Shown piece after piece: positions 7,340-14,866 of a DNA stretch of 47,860 nucleotides. The translations under genes were made by a program, and so were the position numbers. How positions within the stretch are numbered: position 1 is the stretch's first letter; every line of letters starts with the position of its first letter. The stretch comes from Thermoplasmata archaeon (GTDB lineage: Archaea; Thermoplasmatota; Thermoplasmata; Thermoplasmatales; Thermoplasmataceae), in the NCBI GenBank assembly GCA_021792655.1, contig JAJYUG010000004.1, forward strand, positions 3,022 through 50,881, read 5' to 3'. The notes under the pieces were generated by a model that did no database searches, was not told where the DNA came from, and worked only from the letters and a program-made list of their open reading frames with translations.

Positions 7340-8077
7340 ATGAACGTATTGGAAGAGATAATGATGAAATCCGGGAAGGAAAAGATACACATGACACTGA
7401 TCGATCCCGCATCTCAAAGCCCCGAAAAATCTTCTTCGATAGCCGCAGAAGCAGAAAAGGCGGGAACAGATTATTTCATGATAGGGGGATCTACAGGCAT
7501 TACTCAGAGCGTGATGGATGAATGTATCACCGAGATAAAGAAGCATACAGACACCAAGGTTATAATTTTCCCTGGATCTTCAAGCATGATCTCGAAGTAT
7601 GCCGACGCAATTTATTTCATGTCTCTGCTTAATTCAACAGATCCCGAATTCATTGTCAGGCACCAGATGAAAGCTTCTCAGTTTCTCAGGAGATTTAATT
7701 TAGAAATCATTCCCATGGGATATCTCGTCTTCGAACCAGGAATGACCGTTGGAAAAGTGGGAAAAGTCGATCTCATCGGGAGAGAAGATAGTGACCAGGC
7801 GCTTTCCTACTCACTTGCAGCACAGTTTTTCGGCATGAAGCTCATCTACTTTGAAGCGGGAAGCGGTGCATCAAGCCATGTATCTCCAACACTGGTATCC
7901 GCGGTAAGGCCCAATATAGACATACCGCTCCTGGTGGGAGGAGGCATAAGGGACGCTGAAAGCGCAAGGGAGATTGCATCGTCGGGAGCAGATATAATAG
8001 TGACGGGTACTATTGCAGAGAAATCCAACAATGTCTATGGTACCCTTAAACCCATTATTGAGGCGATTAAGTCCTGA
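7340..8077 (+). CDS. Geranylgeranylglyceryl phosphate synthase
   Basis: A 245-residue TIM-barrel enzyme of the PcrB/GGGPS family that joins geranylgeranyl diphosphate to sn-glycerol 1-phosphate, the first committed step of archaeal ether lipids. Visible motifs are M-T-L-I-D-P near the N-terminus, I-G-G-S-T-G (about 49-54), the F-P-G-S-S substrate loop, Y-F-E-A-G-S-G-A (about 172-179), and the phosphate-binding V-G-G-G-I-R and V-T-G-T-I loops near the C-terminus. GGTGAAG upstream of the ATG serves as a ribosome binding site. It is co-transcribed with the UbiA gene. Confidence 0.93.
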   Translation: MNVLEEIMMKSGKEKIHMTLIDPASQSPEKSSSIAAEAEKAGTDYFMIGGSTGITQSVMDECITEIKKHTDTKVIIFPGSSSMISKYADAIYFMSLLNSTDPEFIVRHQMKASQFLRRFNLEIIPMGYLVFEPGMTVGKVGKVDLIGREDSDQALSYSLAAQFFGMKLIYFEAGSGASSHVSPTLVSAVRPNIDIPLLVGGGIRDAESAREIASSGADIIVTGTIAEKSNNVYGTLKPIIEAIKS

Positions 8078-8119
8078 CCTGAACAGACATGTTTAATGCA
8101 TCCTTTGCATTTTCCATCC

Positions 8120-8365
8120 ATGCCTAAGATACTTGTCAGGATAGAATATCTTGATGGAGTGGAAGATCCCGAATCGGAAACCGTTCTTAAAAATCTCAGG
8201 AGCATAGGGTTTGGCAACGTGGCGTCAGTAAGGATCTCAAGATCTTTCGAATTTGACTTGACCGGAAACGAGAAGGAAGCGATAAAATCTGTAAGGGAAA
8301 TTTCAGACAAGCTGCTATATAACCCAGTCATACAGAAATTCACTATCCAGAAGATAAGTGATTAA
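8120..8365 (+). CDS. purS: Phosphoribosylformylglycinamidine synthase subunit PurS
   Basis: This 81-residue protein has the PurS fold pattern: an initial basic strand, a D-P-E/x-G-x-T-V-type helix (here D-P-E-S-E-T-V), and a V-x-x-V-R-I-S-R-x-F-E-F-D-L strand. PurS bridges PurL and PurQ in the complex that makes formylglycinamidine ribonucleotide. The ATG at 8120 is preferred to an upstream ATG at 8096 because conservation begins at M-P-K-I-L-V. The gene runs into purL; the two overlap if purL uses its GTG at 8358. Confidence 0.88.
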   Translation: MPKILVRIEYLDGVEDPESETVLKNLRSIGFGNVASVRISRSFEFDLTGNEKEAIKSVREISDKLLYNPVIQKFTIQKISD

Positions 8366-8366
8366 C

Positions 8367-10679
8367 ATGCCCGGAAGGCCCAGGAAAACTGTTCAGACTG
8401 GAGATGTGGAACTCATAGGTGCGCCTGTCGAAGGCCTTGAGAAGCTAAGTGAAGATCTGTCCCTGTCACTGAACAGGGATGAGATGATAATGCTGGCACA
8501 TTACTTCAGGGACCTGGGAAGAAACCCGACTATGCTGGAGATTCAAGCAATGGCGCAGGCGTGGAGTGAACACTGCTGCTATAAATCATCCAAACTTTAT
8601 CTCAAGAAATTTCTTTCAGGTTTAAAGACAGATTATACCATATTGGCAATGGAAGACGACGCCGGGGTTGTGGAATTCGATGACGATCATGCCTACGTTG
8701 TAAAAATGGAAAGCCACAATCACCCCAGTGCCATAGAGCCGTATGGCGGTGCAGCTACTGGGATCGGGGGCATTATACGTGATGTTCTTTGCATGGGCGC
8801 TCAGCCTGTAGCACTCATGGATTCAATTTACCTGGGAGAAATCAAAGAAAACATGACAAACGATCATGGGTTGACACAGCGATTCACCTTCAACGGGATA
8901 GTCAGCGGAATCAGGGATTATGGAAATCGCGTAGGAATACCCAACGTTGCGGGATCAGTGGATTTCCACCATTCATATAACAACAATCCGCTGGTAAACG
9001 CTGGGTGCATAGGAATTGCCCGGAAAGACAACATAATCAGAAGCAAGATAGAGAAAGTTGGAGATCTGCTGATCCTTGCCGGAGGAAGAACCGGCAGAGA
9101 TGGCATTCACGGTGTCAATTTTGCGTCTGTGAGGATAAGCGAAAGGGAGTCCAACAAAAGGGCCGTGCAGCTTGGAAACCCCATAATTAAGGAACCGCTC
9201 ATTCACTCTATACTTGAGGCTGTCGATCAGGGGCTTATTGACGGCATGAAAGACCTTGGCGGCGGTGGGATGTCAAGCTCTGTCGGGGAGATGTGCTATG
9301 CCGGGGGGACATCTGCAGAAATACATCTTGAGAACGTTCTGCTCAAGGAATCTGACATGGCCCCCTGGGAAATCTGGATCAGCGAAAGCCAGGAAAGGAT
9401 GCTCCTTGCAGTATCAAAGGAAAATCTTGAAAGGATCGCACAGATTTTCAAAAAATGGGACATTGAGTTTTCAGTAATAGGGACTGTTAAGGAAGGAAAT
9501 AACCTGGTTATATATAACGGGGGAAAAAAGGAGATGGACCTCAGCCTCCCCTTCCTGACATCCGGCCCTATGTACTGCAGGCCTTACCGAACTAAGGTAC
9601 CGGACAGGAAGGAGACAGCCCTGCCAAGAGAGCCGCAGAATTTTAACGAACTTATGTTGAAGTTTGCATCAGATCCTAACGTCTGCTCCCGGTTCAGGGT
9701 CATTAGACAGTATGATTTCACCGTCAGGGGTAATACAATATCTAAACCACTTACAGGTTTTCCAAACCATGAGACTCATTCCGATTGCGCCATAATAAGG
9801 CCGCTTGAAGAAAGCATGAGGGGGCTTGCCCTGTCAATAGGAACCGCAGCGAGGATGGTTTCGCTGAACCCTTATAACGGCACCCTTGCAGCTCTTTCCG
9901 AGGGGTTCAGAAATATAATGGTTTCCGGCTCGATCCCGCATTCTATTGTAGATTCCCTCAACTTTGGGGATCCAGAGAAACCAGATTCCATGGGAGAGTT
10001 TATAGAGTCTGTACGCGCCATTGGCGATTTTTGCAGGAAGTTCAAGTTGCCCGTTGTCGCAGGGAATGTTAGCCTGTACAATGGATCAAGCAGCTCTAGC
10101 ATCATTCCAACTCCCACAATCCTCTTCACGGGGATTTGCGAAAACGTCACAGCGGCGCTGAGTTCAGAATTCAAGGGCGACGGCAACATTGTTGTACTCA
10201 TCGGTAACAGTCCTCCAGATCTATCGGGAAGTCTCTACAGCATTTATAGCGGTGTCACTTCATACGATGCGCCAGGTGTTGATATCGACGAACTATCCAG
10301 GATTTATTCCGGATTCATCGAAGCTTTCCGCCGTGGATTTGTGGTATCGGCACATGATGTTTCTGGAGGGGGGATTGCCATGACAGCATTTGAGATGTCA
10401 TTCGGGAGGGGGATAGGTTTCTCCATAGACATAAGTGACGTATCACACGGCCGGACAACGCAGAAATTATTCTCTGAAGCTGGAAACAGGATAATTGCTG
10501 AGGTTAAGGAAAAGGACTATGAGGGGTTTTCGAAGTGCTTCACGGATGTCAACCTGGTTAAGCTAGGCAGGACCGGTGGAGACAGAGCTATTATAGATGA
10601 TATGGGTCTGAATTACGTGAATCTCGGGGTAGAGGAACTCAGGGAAGCATGGGATCATGGACTGGACAATTATATATGA
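8367..10679 (+). CDS. purL: Phosphoribosylformylglycinamidine synthase subunit PurL
   Basis: This is the small-type PurL (about 770 residues, without the glutaminase domain), the ATP-dependent FGAM synthase of purine synthesis. Evidence is the W-S-E-H-C-C-Y-K-S-S-K motif near residue 60, M-E-S-H-N-H-P-S near 115, G-G-A-A-T-G-I-G-G-I-x-R-D, and the duplicated AIR-synthase-like halves with H-D-V-S-G-G-G near 660. A GTG at 8358 is an alternative start overlapping purS. The glutaminase PurQ is not adjacent and must lie elsewhere. Confidence 0.95.
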   Translation: MPGRPRKTVQTGDVELIGAPVEGLEKLSEDLSLSLNRDEMIMLAHYFRDLGRNPTMLEIQAMAQAWSEHCCYKSSKLYLKKFLSGLKTDYTILAMEDDAGVVEFDDDHAYVVKMESHNHPSAIEPYGGAATGIGGIIRDVLCMGAQPVALMDSIYLGEIKENMTNDHGLTQRFTFNGIVSGIRDYGNRVGIPNVAGSVDFHHSYNNNPLVNAGCIGIARKDNIIRSKIEKVGDLLILAGGRTGRDGIHGVNFASVRISERESNKRAVQLGNPIIKEPLIHSILEAVDQGLIDGMKDLGGGGMSSSVGEMCYAGGTSAEIHLENVLLKESDMAPWEIWISESQERMLLAVSKENLERIAQIFKKWDIEFSVIGTVKEGNNLVIYNGGKKEMDLSLPFLTSGPMYCRPYRTKVPDRKETALPREPQNFNELMLKFASDPNVCSRFRVIRQYDFTVRGNTISKPLTGFPNHETHSDCAIIRPLEESMRGLALSIGTAARMVSLNPYNGTLAALSEGFRNIMVSGSIPHSIVDSLNFGDPEKPDSMGEFIESVRAIGDFCRKFKLPVVAGNVSLYNGSSSSSIIPTPTILFTGICENVTAALSSEFKGDGNIVVLIGNSPPDLSGSLYSIYSGVTSYDAPGVDIDELSRIYSGFIEAFRRGFVVSAHDVSGGGIAMTAFEMSFGRGIGFSIDISDVSHGRTTQKLFSEAGNRIIAEVKEKDYEGFSKCFTDVNLVKLGRTGGDRAIIDDMGLNYVNLGVEELREAWDHGLDNYI

Positions 10680-10699
10680 TAATATATTGAGGATCTAAC

Positions 10700-10963
10700 A
10701 TGAATGAACTCGTCAGGAAAAATGAGAAGATATTGGAGAAAAACGTCACTGTTGAGCTTTATTACAAGCTTAATTTTGATGGTGACAGGACTTGCGGATA
10801 CACTAAGATTTTCTTGGACAGGCAAGCAAATTATGATAGCGAAGAGCCATACGAGATATACATGGAACTATATGAGTGTGGGCTTTCAGAAGAAGAAGCC
10901 ACTGATAGGTTCAATAAGGTTATAGGGGAAGTAAAATCAGGAAAAATAGACGTTGGATCCTAG
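10700..10963 (+). CDS. Small acidic protein, unidentified
   Basis: This 87-residue protein is predicted soluble, with no membrane segment or signal. It is charged, with a mixed alpha/beta pattern, and contains a C-G-L-S-E-E-E-A-T-D-R-F helix near the end. It lies 20 bases downstream of purL behind a GAGGAT ribosome-binding-site-like sequence, so it may be co-expressed. It ends two bases from the convergent ribK gene. I do not recognise the family; its placement behind purL does not prove a purine role. Confidence 0.6.
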   Translation: MNELVRKNEKILEKNVTVELYYKLNFDGDRTCGYTKIFLDRQANYDSEEPYEIYMELYECGLSEEEATDRFNKVIGEVKSGKIDVGS

Positions 10964-10965
10964 AT

Positions 10966-11652
10966 TCATTGACGAACTCCCAGTTCAACCCTGACACGGA
11001 CTCTTGAATTGTCACTTAGTTTGAGCTTCTCCCTGAGATAATCGCTAGATATGAGTTCAAGGACATCGCTATATACTGTTCTTTCAGGCATGATTGCAGC
11101 GCATGGTATTCCCATTATGTCCGCATTGAATGCTTTGACCGCCCCGAATGTCCTGTCTTCTGTCTGAAAGCCATCTATATGTATCCCGGAGCTATTTCTC
11201 AGCCTGCGCAGTTCATTTTGAAACTCCTGGCTGACTCTAATGTTCAGGGTGCCAAGGAATGGGATGAAGCCAAGTTTCTCCTGGAACTGGATGATATAGG
11301 ATTTTCTTGAAATGTAATACCTACCCTCGCCAAGCCCGCTGCTAACTTCTCCCTCAATTTCTATTGTATCTGACATATTTAGTATCCTTGTTAGCGAGTC
11401 GAGTTCCGTAAAAAGCAAATCAAGACCCTTTTCTGTAACTGATACGCTTTGCTTGCGGTTTTCCAGAGTCCTGTTTATGTATTTCTCTGAATTGAGCCTT
11501 ATCATTAGCCTGGACGCAGATTGCTGGCTTATTCCGATTTTTTCAGCCAGGTCTCCTGAAGATATATTGCGCCTGGCATCATTCCCTATGAGTTCCTTTA
11601 TGTATTTCAGCCCGAAGTAAAGCTGGTGGTCACGCTGTCTTGTTTCTCTCAT
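10966..11652 (-). CDS. ribK: CTP-dependent riboflavin kinase with N-terminal winged helix
   Basis: A 228-residue archaeal RibK (DUF120). Residues 1-90 form a winged-helix DNA-binding domain (S-Q-Q-S-A-S-R helix at about 42-48). Residues 95-228 hold the kinase with the G-L-G-E-G-R-Y-Y-I motif at 106-114 and F-x-P-F-x-G-T-L-N-I near 129-139. It makes FMN from riboflavin using CTP. The fused DNA-binding domain suggests it may also regulate flavin genes, as proposed for homologues; no target site is identified here. It is downstream of the PIN gene in the aIF2-beta transcription unit. Confidence 0.9.
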   Translation of the reverse strand: MRETRQRDHQLYFGLKYIKELIGNDARRNISSGDLAEKIGISQQSASRLMIRLNSEKYINRTLENRKQSVSVTEKGLDLLFTELDSLTRILNMSDTIEIEGEVSSGLGEGRYYISRKSYIIQFQEKLGFIPFLGTLNIRVSQEFQNELRRLRNSSGIHIDGFQTEDRTFGAVKAFNADIMGIPCAAIMPERTVYSDVLELISSDYLREKLKLSDNSRVRVRVELGVRQ

Positions 11653-11702
11653 ATATTTCCCTCACTTTTGGGTCGCTTTGAGCAGGATACATGCTGCCAA
11701 GA

Positions 11703-12062
11703 TCATACAGCCCCAATTATGCTTTTTCTTTTCAGGCTGTAGACCCTCAGAAGCTTTTCCTTCGCAGTCACTATCATCTCTTTGTCATTTGTCAGAAGGG
11801 CACATTTCAAGCTCTGAGCAAGGTCAATTATTGCGGAATCGCAGGCTCCAGTCACTGCTGCCCTCTCAAACCTGGCGGCAATGGCAGCTGCAGCCTTTGC
11901 CTCGTTTATGCGACTGGAAAGGCCATGAAGTTCATTAATCACACAATCAGGTACAATAATCCTGCTAAAGCCAATCGCAGAAAGCTGCTTCCCTAAGTCA
12001 GTTTTGTATCTGACAGAATATATCAGGGCGTTAGAGTCAACAACGATTGAGTCTGTGGTCAT
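11703..12062 (-). CDS. PIN-domain nuclease
   Basis: A 119-residue single PIN domain. All acidic positions of the magnesium-binding site are visible: D9 (V-V-D-S-N-A), E44 (I-N-E-L), D75 (A-C-D-S-A-I-I-D) and D93 (T-N-D-K-E). It belongs with the archaeal Fcf1/VapC9-like PIN proteins. No antitoxin gene is adjacent: the upstream gene is aIF2-beta, one base away, and ribK is downstream. A housekeeping role in rRNA or tRNA processing, tied to translation genes, is therefore more likely than a toxin role. The specific substrate is unknown. Confidence 0.82.
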   Translation of the reverse strand: MTTDSIVVDSNALIYSVRYKTDLGKQLSAIGFSRIIVPDCVINELHGLSSRINEAKAAAAIAARFERAAVTGACDSAIIDLAQSLKCALLTNDKEMIVTAKEKLLRVYSLKRKSIIGAV

Positions 12063-12063
12063 C

Positions 12064-12681
12064 TCAGGATTTTGACACTATCTCCGCTATGGCTGTGCCG
12101 TTTCTTATTTTCTTTATTACTACGCGAAGGTTCTCCCCCTTCTTCCCACCTGCAACGATTATTGAATATCCCTTGTAGCTTGTTCTGCCTTCACCAGACT
12201 TCCCTACTTCGTTAATCGTTATATTGTACTGCTTCCCTTCCTCAAGGTCAGCTTCATTGGATTTTGAGTCTCTTGTGAGCTTAATAGGATGTTGCGCGCC
12301 GCATGCTTTGCAGGTAAGGAGATCTATTCTTCCAACTCTCTGGATCACAGTGTCCGGTGACCCGCACTCGTAACACTTTACGTAGGAATCCATGTACTGG
12401 CTGAATTTCTTTGATATCTGCGAGGCAGATAATTTACGGTTTATTATGAGCCTTCTTCCGTTTATTGTTACCCCGATTCCAAACTCCTTCATCAGGTATT
12501 TGGCTATAACCTGGGGCTCCCTGTTTATGAGATCTGTGATATCGAGAAAATTCCTTATTATTGTGGACTTTCCCTCAAAAATGACGTCAGGTTCAGGGAT
12601 TTTAAGCCTGCTATCACTGGTGTTTGATTTTGCAAGCATGCCCGATGCTTTCTTGAGTAAATCTTCATAATTATCTGACAT
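12064..12681 (-). CDS. Translation initiation factor aIF2 subunit beta with C-terminal TRAM domain
   Basis: A 205-residue protein. The eIF2-beta/eIF5 core spans residues 30-95, and the zinc ribbon has C103, C106, C124 and C127. After this the chain continues for about 60 residues ending in a basic beta-barrel-like segment typical of a TRAM RNA-binding domain, a fusion also known in some other euryarchaea. aIF2 delivers initiator tRNA to the small subunit. A TATA element at 12703-12711 lies 26 bases before the ATG at 12681, so this start is preferred over the ATG at 12693. Confidence 0.92.
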   Translation of the reverse strand: MSDNYEDLLKKASGMLAKSNTSDSRLKIPEPDVIFEGKSTIIRNFLDITDLINREPQVIAKYLMKEFGIGVTINGRRLIINRKLSASQISKKFSQYMDSYVKCYECGSPDTVIQRVGRIDLLTCKACGAQHPIKLTRDSKSNEADLEEGKQYNITINEVGKSGEGRTSYKGYSIIVAGGKKGENLRVVIKKIRNGTAIAEIVSKS

Positions 12682-12702
12682 AAATGATTCCATATGGTAA
12701 CT

Positions 12703-12711
12703 GTTTATATA
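12703..12711 (-). promoter_or_regulatory. TATA box deciding the aIF2-beta start
   Basis: On the minus strand the sequence reads TTATATAAA, centred 26 bases before the ATG at 12681. It predicts a leaderless mRNA for the aIF2-beta, PIN, ribK unit. Confidence 0.55.
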
Positions 12712-12717
12712 ACCTAT

Positions 12718-13073
12718 GCCAAAGAACCAATTTAACGCTCCCTTGGTAAAAGAACAGGTTCCACAGATAAGCTGTTTATAGGGAGAAGGTGGTTCTTTGA
12801 GGGTTTTATTACAGAAAGCTAATTATTCGAAGCCTTACCATTTACAGGATATTTATCGGCGTAACTTGAATCAAAAAAAAAGAGGGTTAAGTATAACACA
12901 CATACATTTATTATACATTATATAAATGTACCAATATTTTACAGTATGACATTTTAGGAAGCTGCTGTATTTATAGAAACTCTTACAAAACACGTTAAAT
13001 GTGTGGCGCTCAGTGTATACATTATGTCTTACCTATTTCCTGCTAGACTTTCTAAAATGTACATACAAAGCAA
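12718..13073. other. Long intergenic region between divergent aIF2-beta and RHH genes
   Basis: About 350 bases without a convincing gene. The left half is ordinary, with an A9 run and a GGGTTAAG stretch near 12870-12895. The right half is very A/T-rich and carries repeated TACATT/AATGTA words and a perfect long inverted repeat, described separately. A reading frame that enters from 13003 upstream of the RHH domain is not conserved-looking and is probably untranslated. Confidence 0.5.
12903..13061. promoter_or_regulatory. Candidate operator array of TACATT/AATGTA words
   Basis: A perfect inverted repeat TACATTTAT (12903-12911), ten bases, ATAAATGTA (12922-12930) encloses another TACATTA at 12914-12920. 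Further copies are TACATTA at 13018-13024 and AATGTA at 13056-13061 (in the palindrome ATGTACAT), plus a near-copy at 12998. RHH regulators usually bind arrays of short inverted or direct repeats, and the next gene encodes an RHH protein, so self-regulation is a reasonable inference. Confidence 0.4.
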
Positions 13074-13083
13074 ATATTTATAT
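13074..13083 (+). promoter_or_regulatory. TATA box upstream of the RHH gene
   Basis: ATATTTATAT is centred near 13079, placing a transcription start near 13105. A second A/T-rich element (AAAATATAT, about 13089-13096) would give a start near 13119. Either argues against translation from the ATG at 13096. Confidence 0.4.
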
Positions 13084-13119
13084 ATTGTAAAATATATGAA
13101 CTGTAAGAGGCAAACCAGG

Positions 13120-13536
13120 TTGGAAAACAAAGACACTAAGCTGACAATCAGAATCACGGAGAGCGAAGTCGAGGAGATCGACAGCTTTCTAAAAGGAAAT
13201 CCAAGATTCTCAAGCCGTTCCGAATTTATCAGGTTTGCAGCACTCGATTATGTTGCCCAGAATAGGATAAAGATACTAGGACCCAACGAAATTTCCCTCA
13301 AACTCGATAAAATCATGGAACAGACACTGGCTTTTGCGATAAGGGAAGGCTTCTTTAACGACAGGAATGACGCCATAATGGAAATTTTGAATGAGGCGCG
13401 GTCAAGTGGCCTAATATCAAAGATCATCGATGCCAAGAACAGCGAACTGAAGGCTGTAATGGACAGGTCTCGTGAAATCCAGCCAGAAAGCAACACATCC
13501 GAGCTTAAGACCAGAAGCAACCAGGACCAGAAATAG
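13120..13536 (+). CDS. Ribbon-helix-helix transcriptional regulator (CdrS-like candidate)
   Basis: A regulator of about 139 residues. An RHH DNA-binding domain is at the N-terminus: strand K-L-T-I-R-I-T, then E-V-E-E-I-D-S-F and the F-S-S-R-S-E-F-I-R-F-A-A helix. A second helical region with R-N-D-A-I-M-E-I-L-N-E-A may be a degenerate repeat or oligomerisation part, and the tail is polar. The start is uncertain: TTG at 13120 has AGAGG nine bases upstream and fits the promoters better than ATG at 13096. It is 22 bases from the FtsZ-like gene. In haloarchaea an RHH regulator (CdrS) is co-transcribed with ftsZ2, which suggests an analogous cell-division role here. Confidence 0.75.
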   Translation: MENKDTKLTIRITESEVEEIDSFLKGNPRFSSRSEFIRFAALDYVAQNRIKILGPNEISLKLDKIMEQTLAFAIREGFFNDRNDAIMEILNEARSSGLISKIIDAKNSELKAVMDRSREIQPESNTSELKTRSNQDQK

Positions 13537-13558
13537 GATATTTGGAAGGTGTGACTGA

Positions 13559-14350
13559 ATGTTTAGGAAGAATATGGAAACGGAAGGCAATTACGTAAGG
13601 GAAAGAATCTGCAAGATAGCGAAAGAGTACGGTTCTGACAGGTATGACAGTGCATTGATAGCCATAGGTAACGCTGGTGAAAGGGTCTTAAAGAAAGTCA
13701 TACCAATCGAAGAGGCCAGGGTATTTTATCACGCCGTGAACCACAACAGGAGCAATGTGAACACCGCATCGGGTTCTGGCAATGATGTCGCATACATGGA
13801 AATTTATTCTCACAGGCCAATGGAAATAAAAATTGTAAACATCGGAGACGACGCATTTGGTGACTTTAACTTCCAGACTGAAAAATATTCCGGAACACAG
13901 TTTGAAACAACCTCTGCTGATTTTTCGGATTCACAGGCTGACAGGGAAAAAACAGCATTACGGATATACACCGGCCTACTTAGATCCGATTCCTACATAC
14001 TGCTAAGCGCATTCGGCGGAAAATATTCGCAGGAAATGCACACCCAGCTTGCCCGAGTTATGATAAAGAGAGGCATAGCCGTCCTAAACGTTGTGATAAA
14101 ACCTTCGAGATTGTACCCACGCGAAAGGGCTGCTGCTGAGATCGGGATAAAAAAACTAAAAGTTCTTGGAGCCAGGGTAAAAGAAATAGATAATGATGAA
14201 TACGAGCTGAACGTCGCCGGGAATTTTACAAGATACAGTTCAGAGAGCCAGTGGCCCTCCATCAATACCAAGATTGCAAGGGAAGTTGAAATATACCTGA
14301 TGCGGCTTTCAGCGGCTTCTGCGGACGCAAGGAAAATAGTTGCAAGTTAA
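13559..14350 (+). CDS. Divergent FtsZ/tubulin-superfamily protein without GTPase signature
   Basis: A 263-residue protein. Residues 141-217 align by eye with the ftsZ product of this same window: S-D near the start, then F-G-G-K-Y-S-Q (152-158) where FtsZ has M-G-G-G-T-G-T, then G-x-x-V-x-x-V-V-I-K-P-x-R, A-A-E-I-G-I-K-K-L, and I-D-N-D-E-Y-E-L in place of I-P-N-D-K-L-L-E-L. The N-terminal loop I-A-I-G-N-A-G replaces F-G-T-G-G-A-G. The signature needed for GTP binding is lost and the C-terminal activation domain is absent, so GTP-dependent polymerisation is unlikely. GGAAGGTG serves as ribosome binding site, and the gene follows the RHH regulator. Confidence 0.65.
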   Translation: MFRKNMETEGNYVRERICKIAKEYGSDRYDSALIAIGNAGERVLKKVIPIEEARVFYHAVNHNRSNVNTASGSGNDVAYMEIYSHRPMEIKIVNIGDDAFGDFNFQTEKYSGTQFETTSADFSDSQADREKTALRIYTGLLRSDSYILLSAFGGKYSQEMHTQLARVMIKRGIAVLNVVIKPSRLYPRERAAAEIGIKKLKVLGARVKEIDNDEYELNVAGNFTRYSSESQWPSINTKIAREVEIYLMRLSAASADARKIVAS

Positions 14351-14398
14351 AGACTAGTTCATAAAAATAAATAAAAATTTTTAGATTTGAAAAGGAAA

Positions 14399-14866
14399 TC
14401 AGAGTTGAGATAAAACTTCCTTTTCTGTCATGTTTCGTTCGCAGTAAAAGCATCTGAGAATAAGTGGCCTTTCAGATACAACAGAGAACTCACTGTTTAC
14501 GGGTTCTTTCACATTTGTGATACATCCCTGGTTCGGACATTTTAGTATACCTACAATGGTCTTTGTGAGCTTTACAGTGAACTTCTCCTTTATCTGGTAG
14601 TTGCTTACGATGCTTATGGTAGCATCTGGTGCAACAAGTGAAATCCTGTCCAGATCATCTCTGTTCAGATATTTGTTTTCAACTTTAATTACGTCTTTCT
14701 TACCAAGTTTTTCACTCTGTACACGCATTGCTATGGTTGTCGAGACATCCGGGTTATTTTCGATCTTGAGTATTGATACTACTCTCAGAGCTTTCCCGGC
14801 CGGCACATGATCGATCACAGTACCGTCCTTAATCTTAGAAACCTTCAATGTTGTTTCCATGTTCAC
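14399..14866 (-). CDS. pyrI: Aspartate carbamoyltransferase regulatory chain
   Basis: A 155-residue PyrI. The N-terminal allosteric domain has the V-I-D-H-V-P-A-G-K-A motif (residues 15-24). The C-terminal zinc domain has C-P-N-Q-G-C and later C-F-Y-C, which supply the four zinc ligands. It modulates the catalytic chain in response to nucleotides. Its start overlaps the pyrB stop by four bases (ATGA), so translation is coupled. Confidence 0.95.
   Translation of the reverse strand: MNMETTLKVSKIKDGTVIDHVPAGKALRVVSILKIENNPDVSTTIAMRVQSEKLGKKDVIKVENKYLNRDDLDRISLVAPDATISIVSNYQIKEKFTVKLTKTIVGILKCPNQGCITNVKEPVNSEFSVVSERPLILRCFYCERNMTEKEVLSQL

Noticed and set aside
11703-12062. PIN protein as a VapC toxin of a toxin-antitoxin pair
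   Set aside because: No small antitoxin gene adjoins it; it is embedded between aIF2-beta and ribK on the same strand.
13003-13119. The 38-residue N-terminal extension of the RHH protein
   Set aside because: It runs through the predicted promoter and operator words and looks unlike coding sequence.
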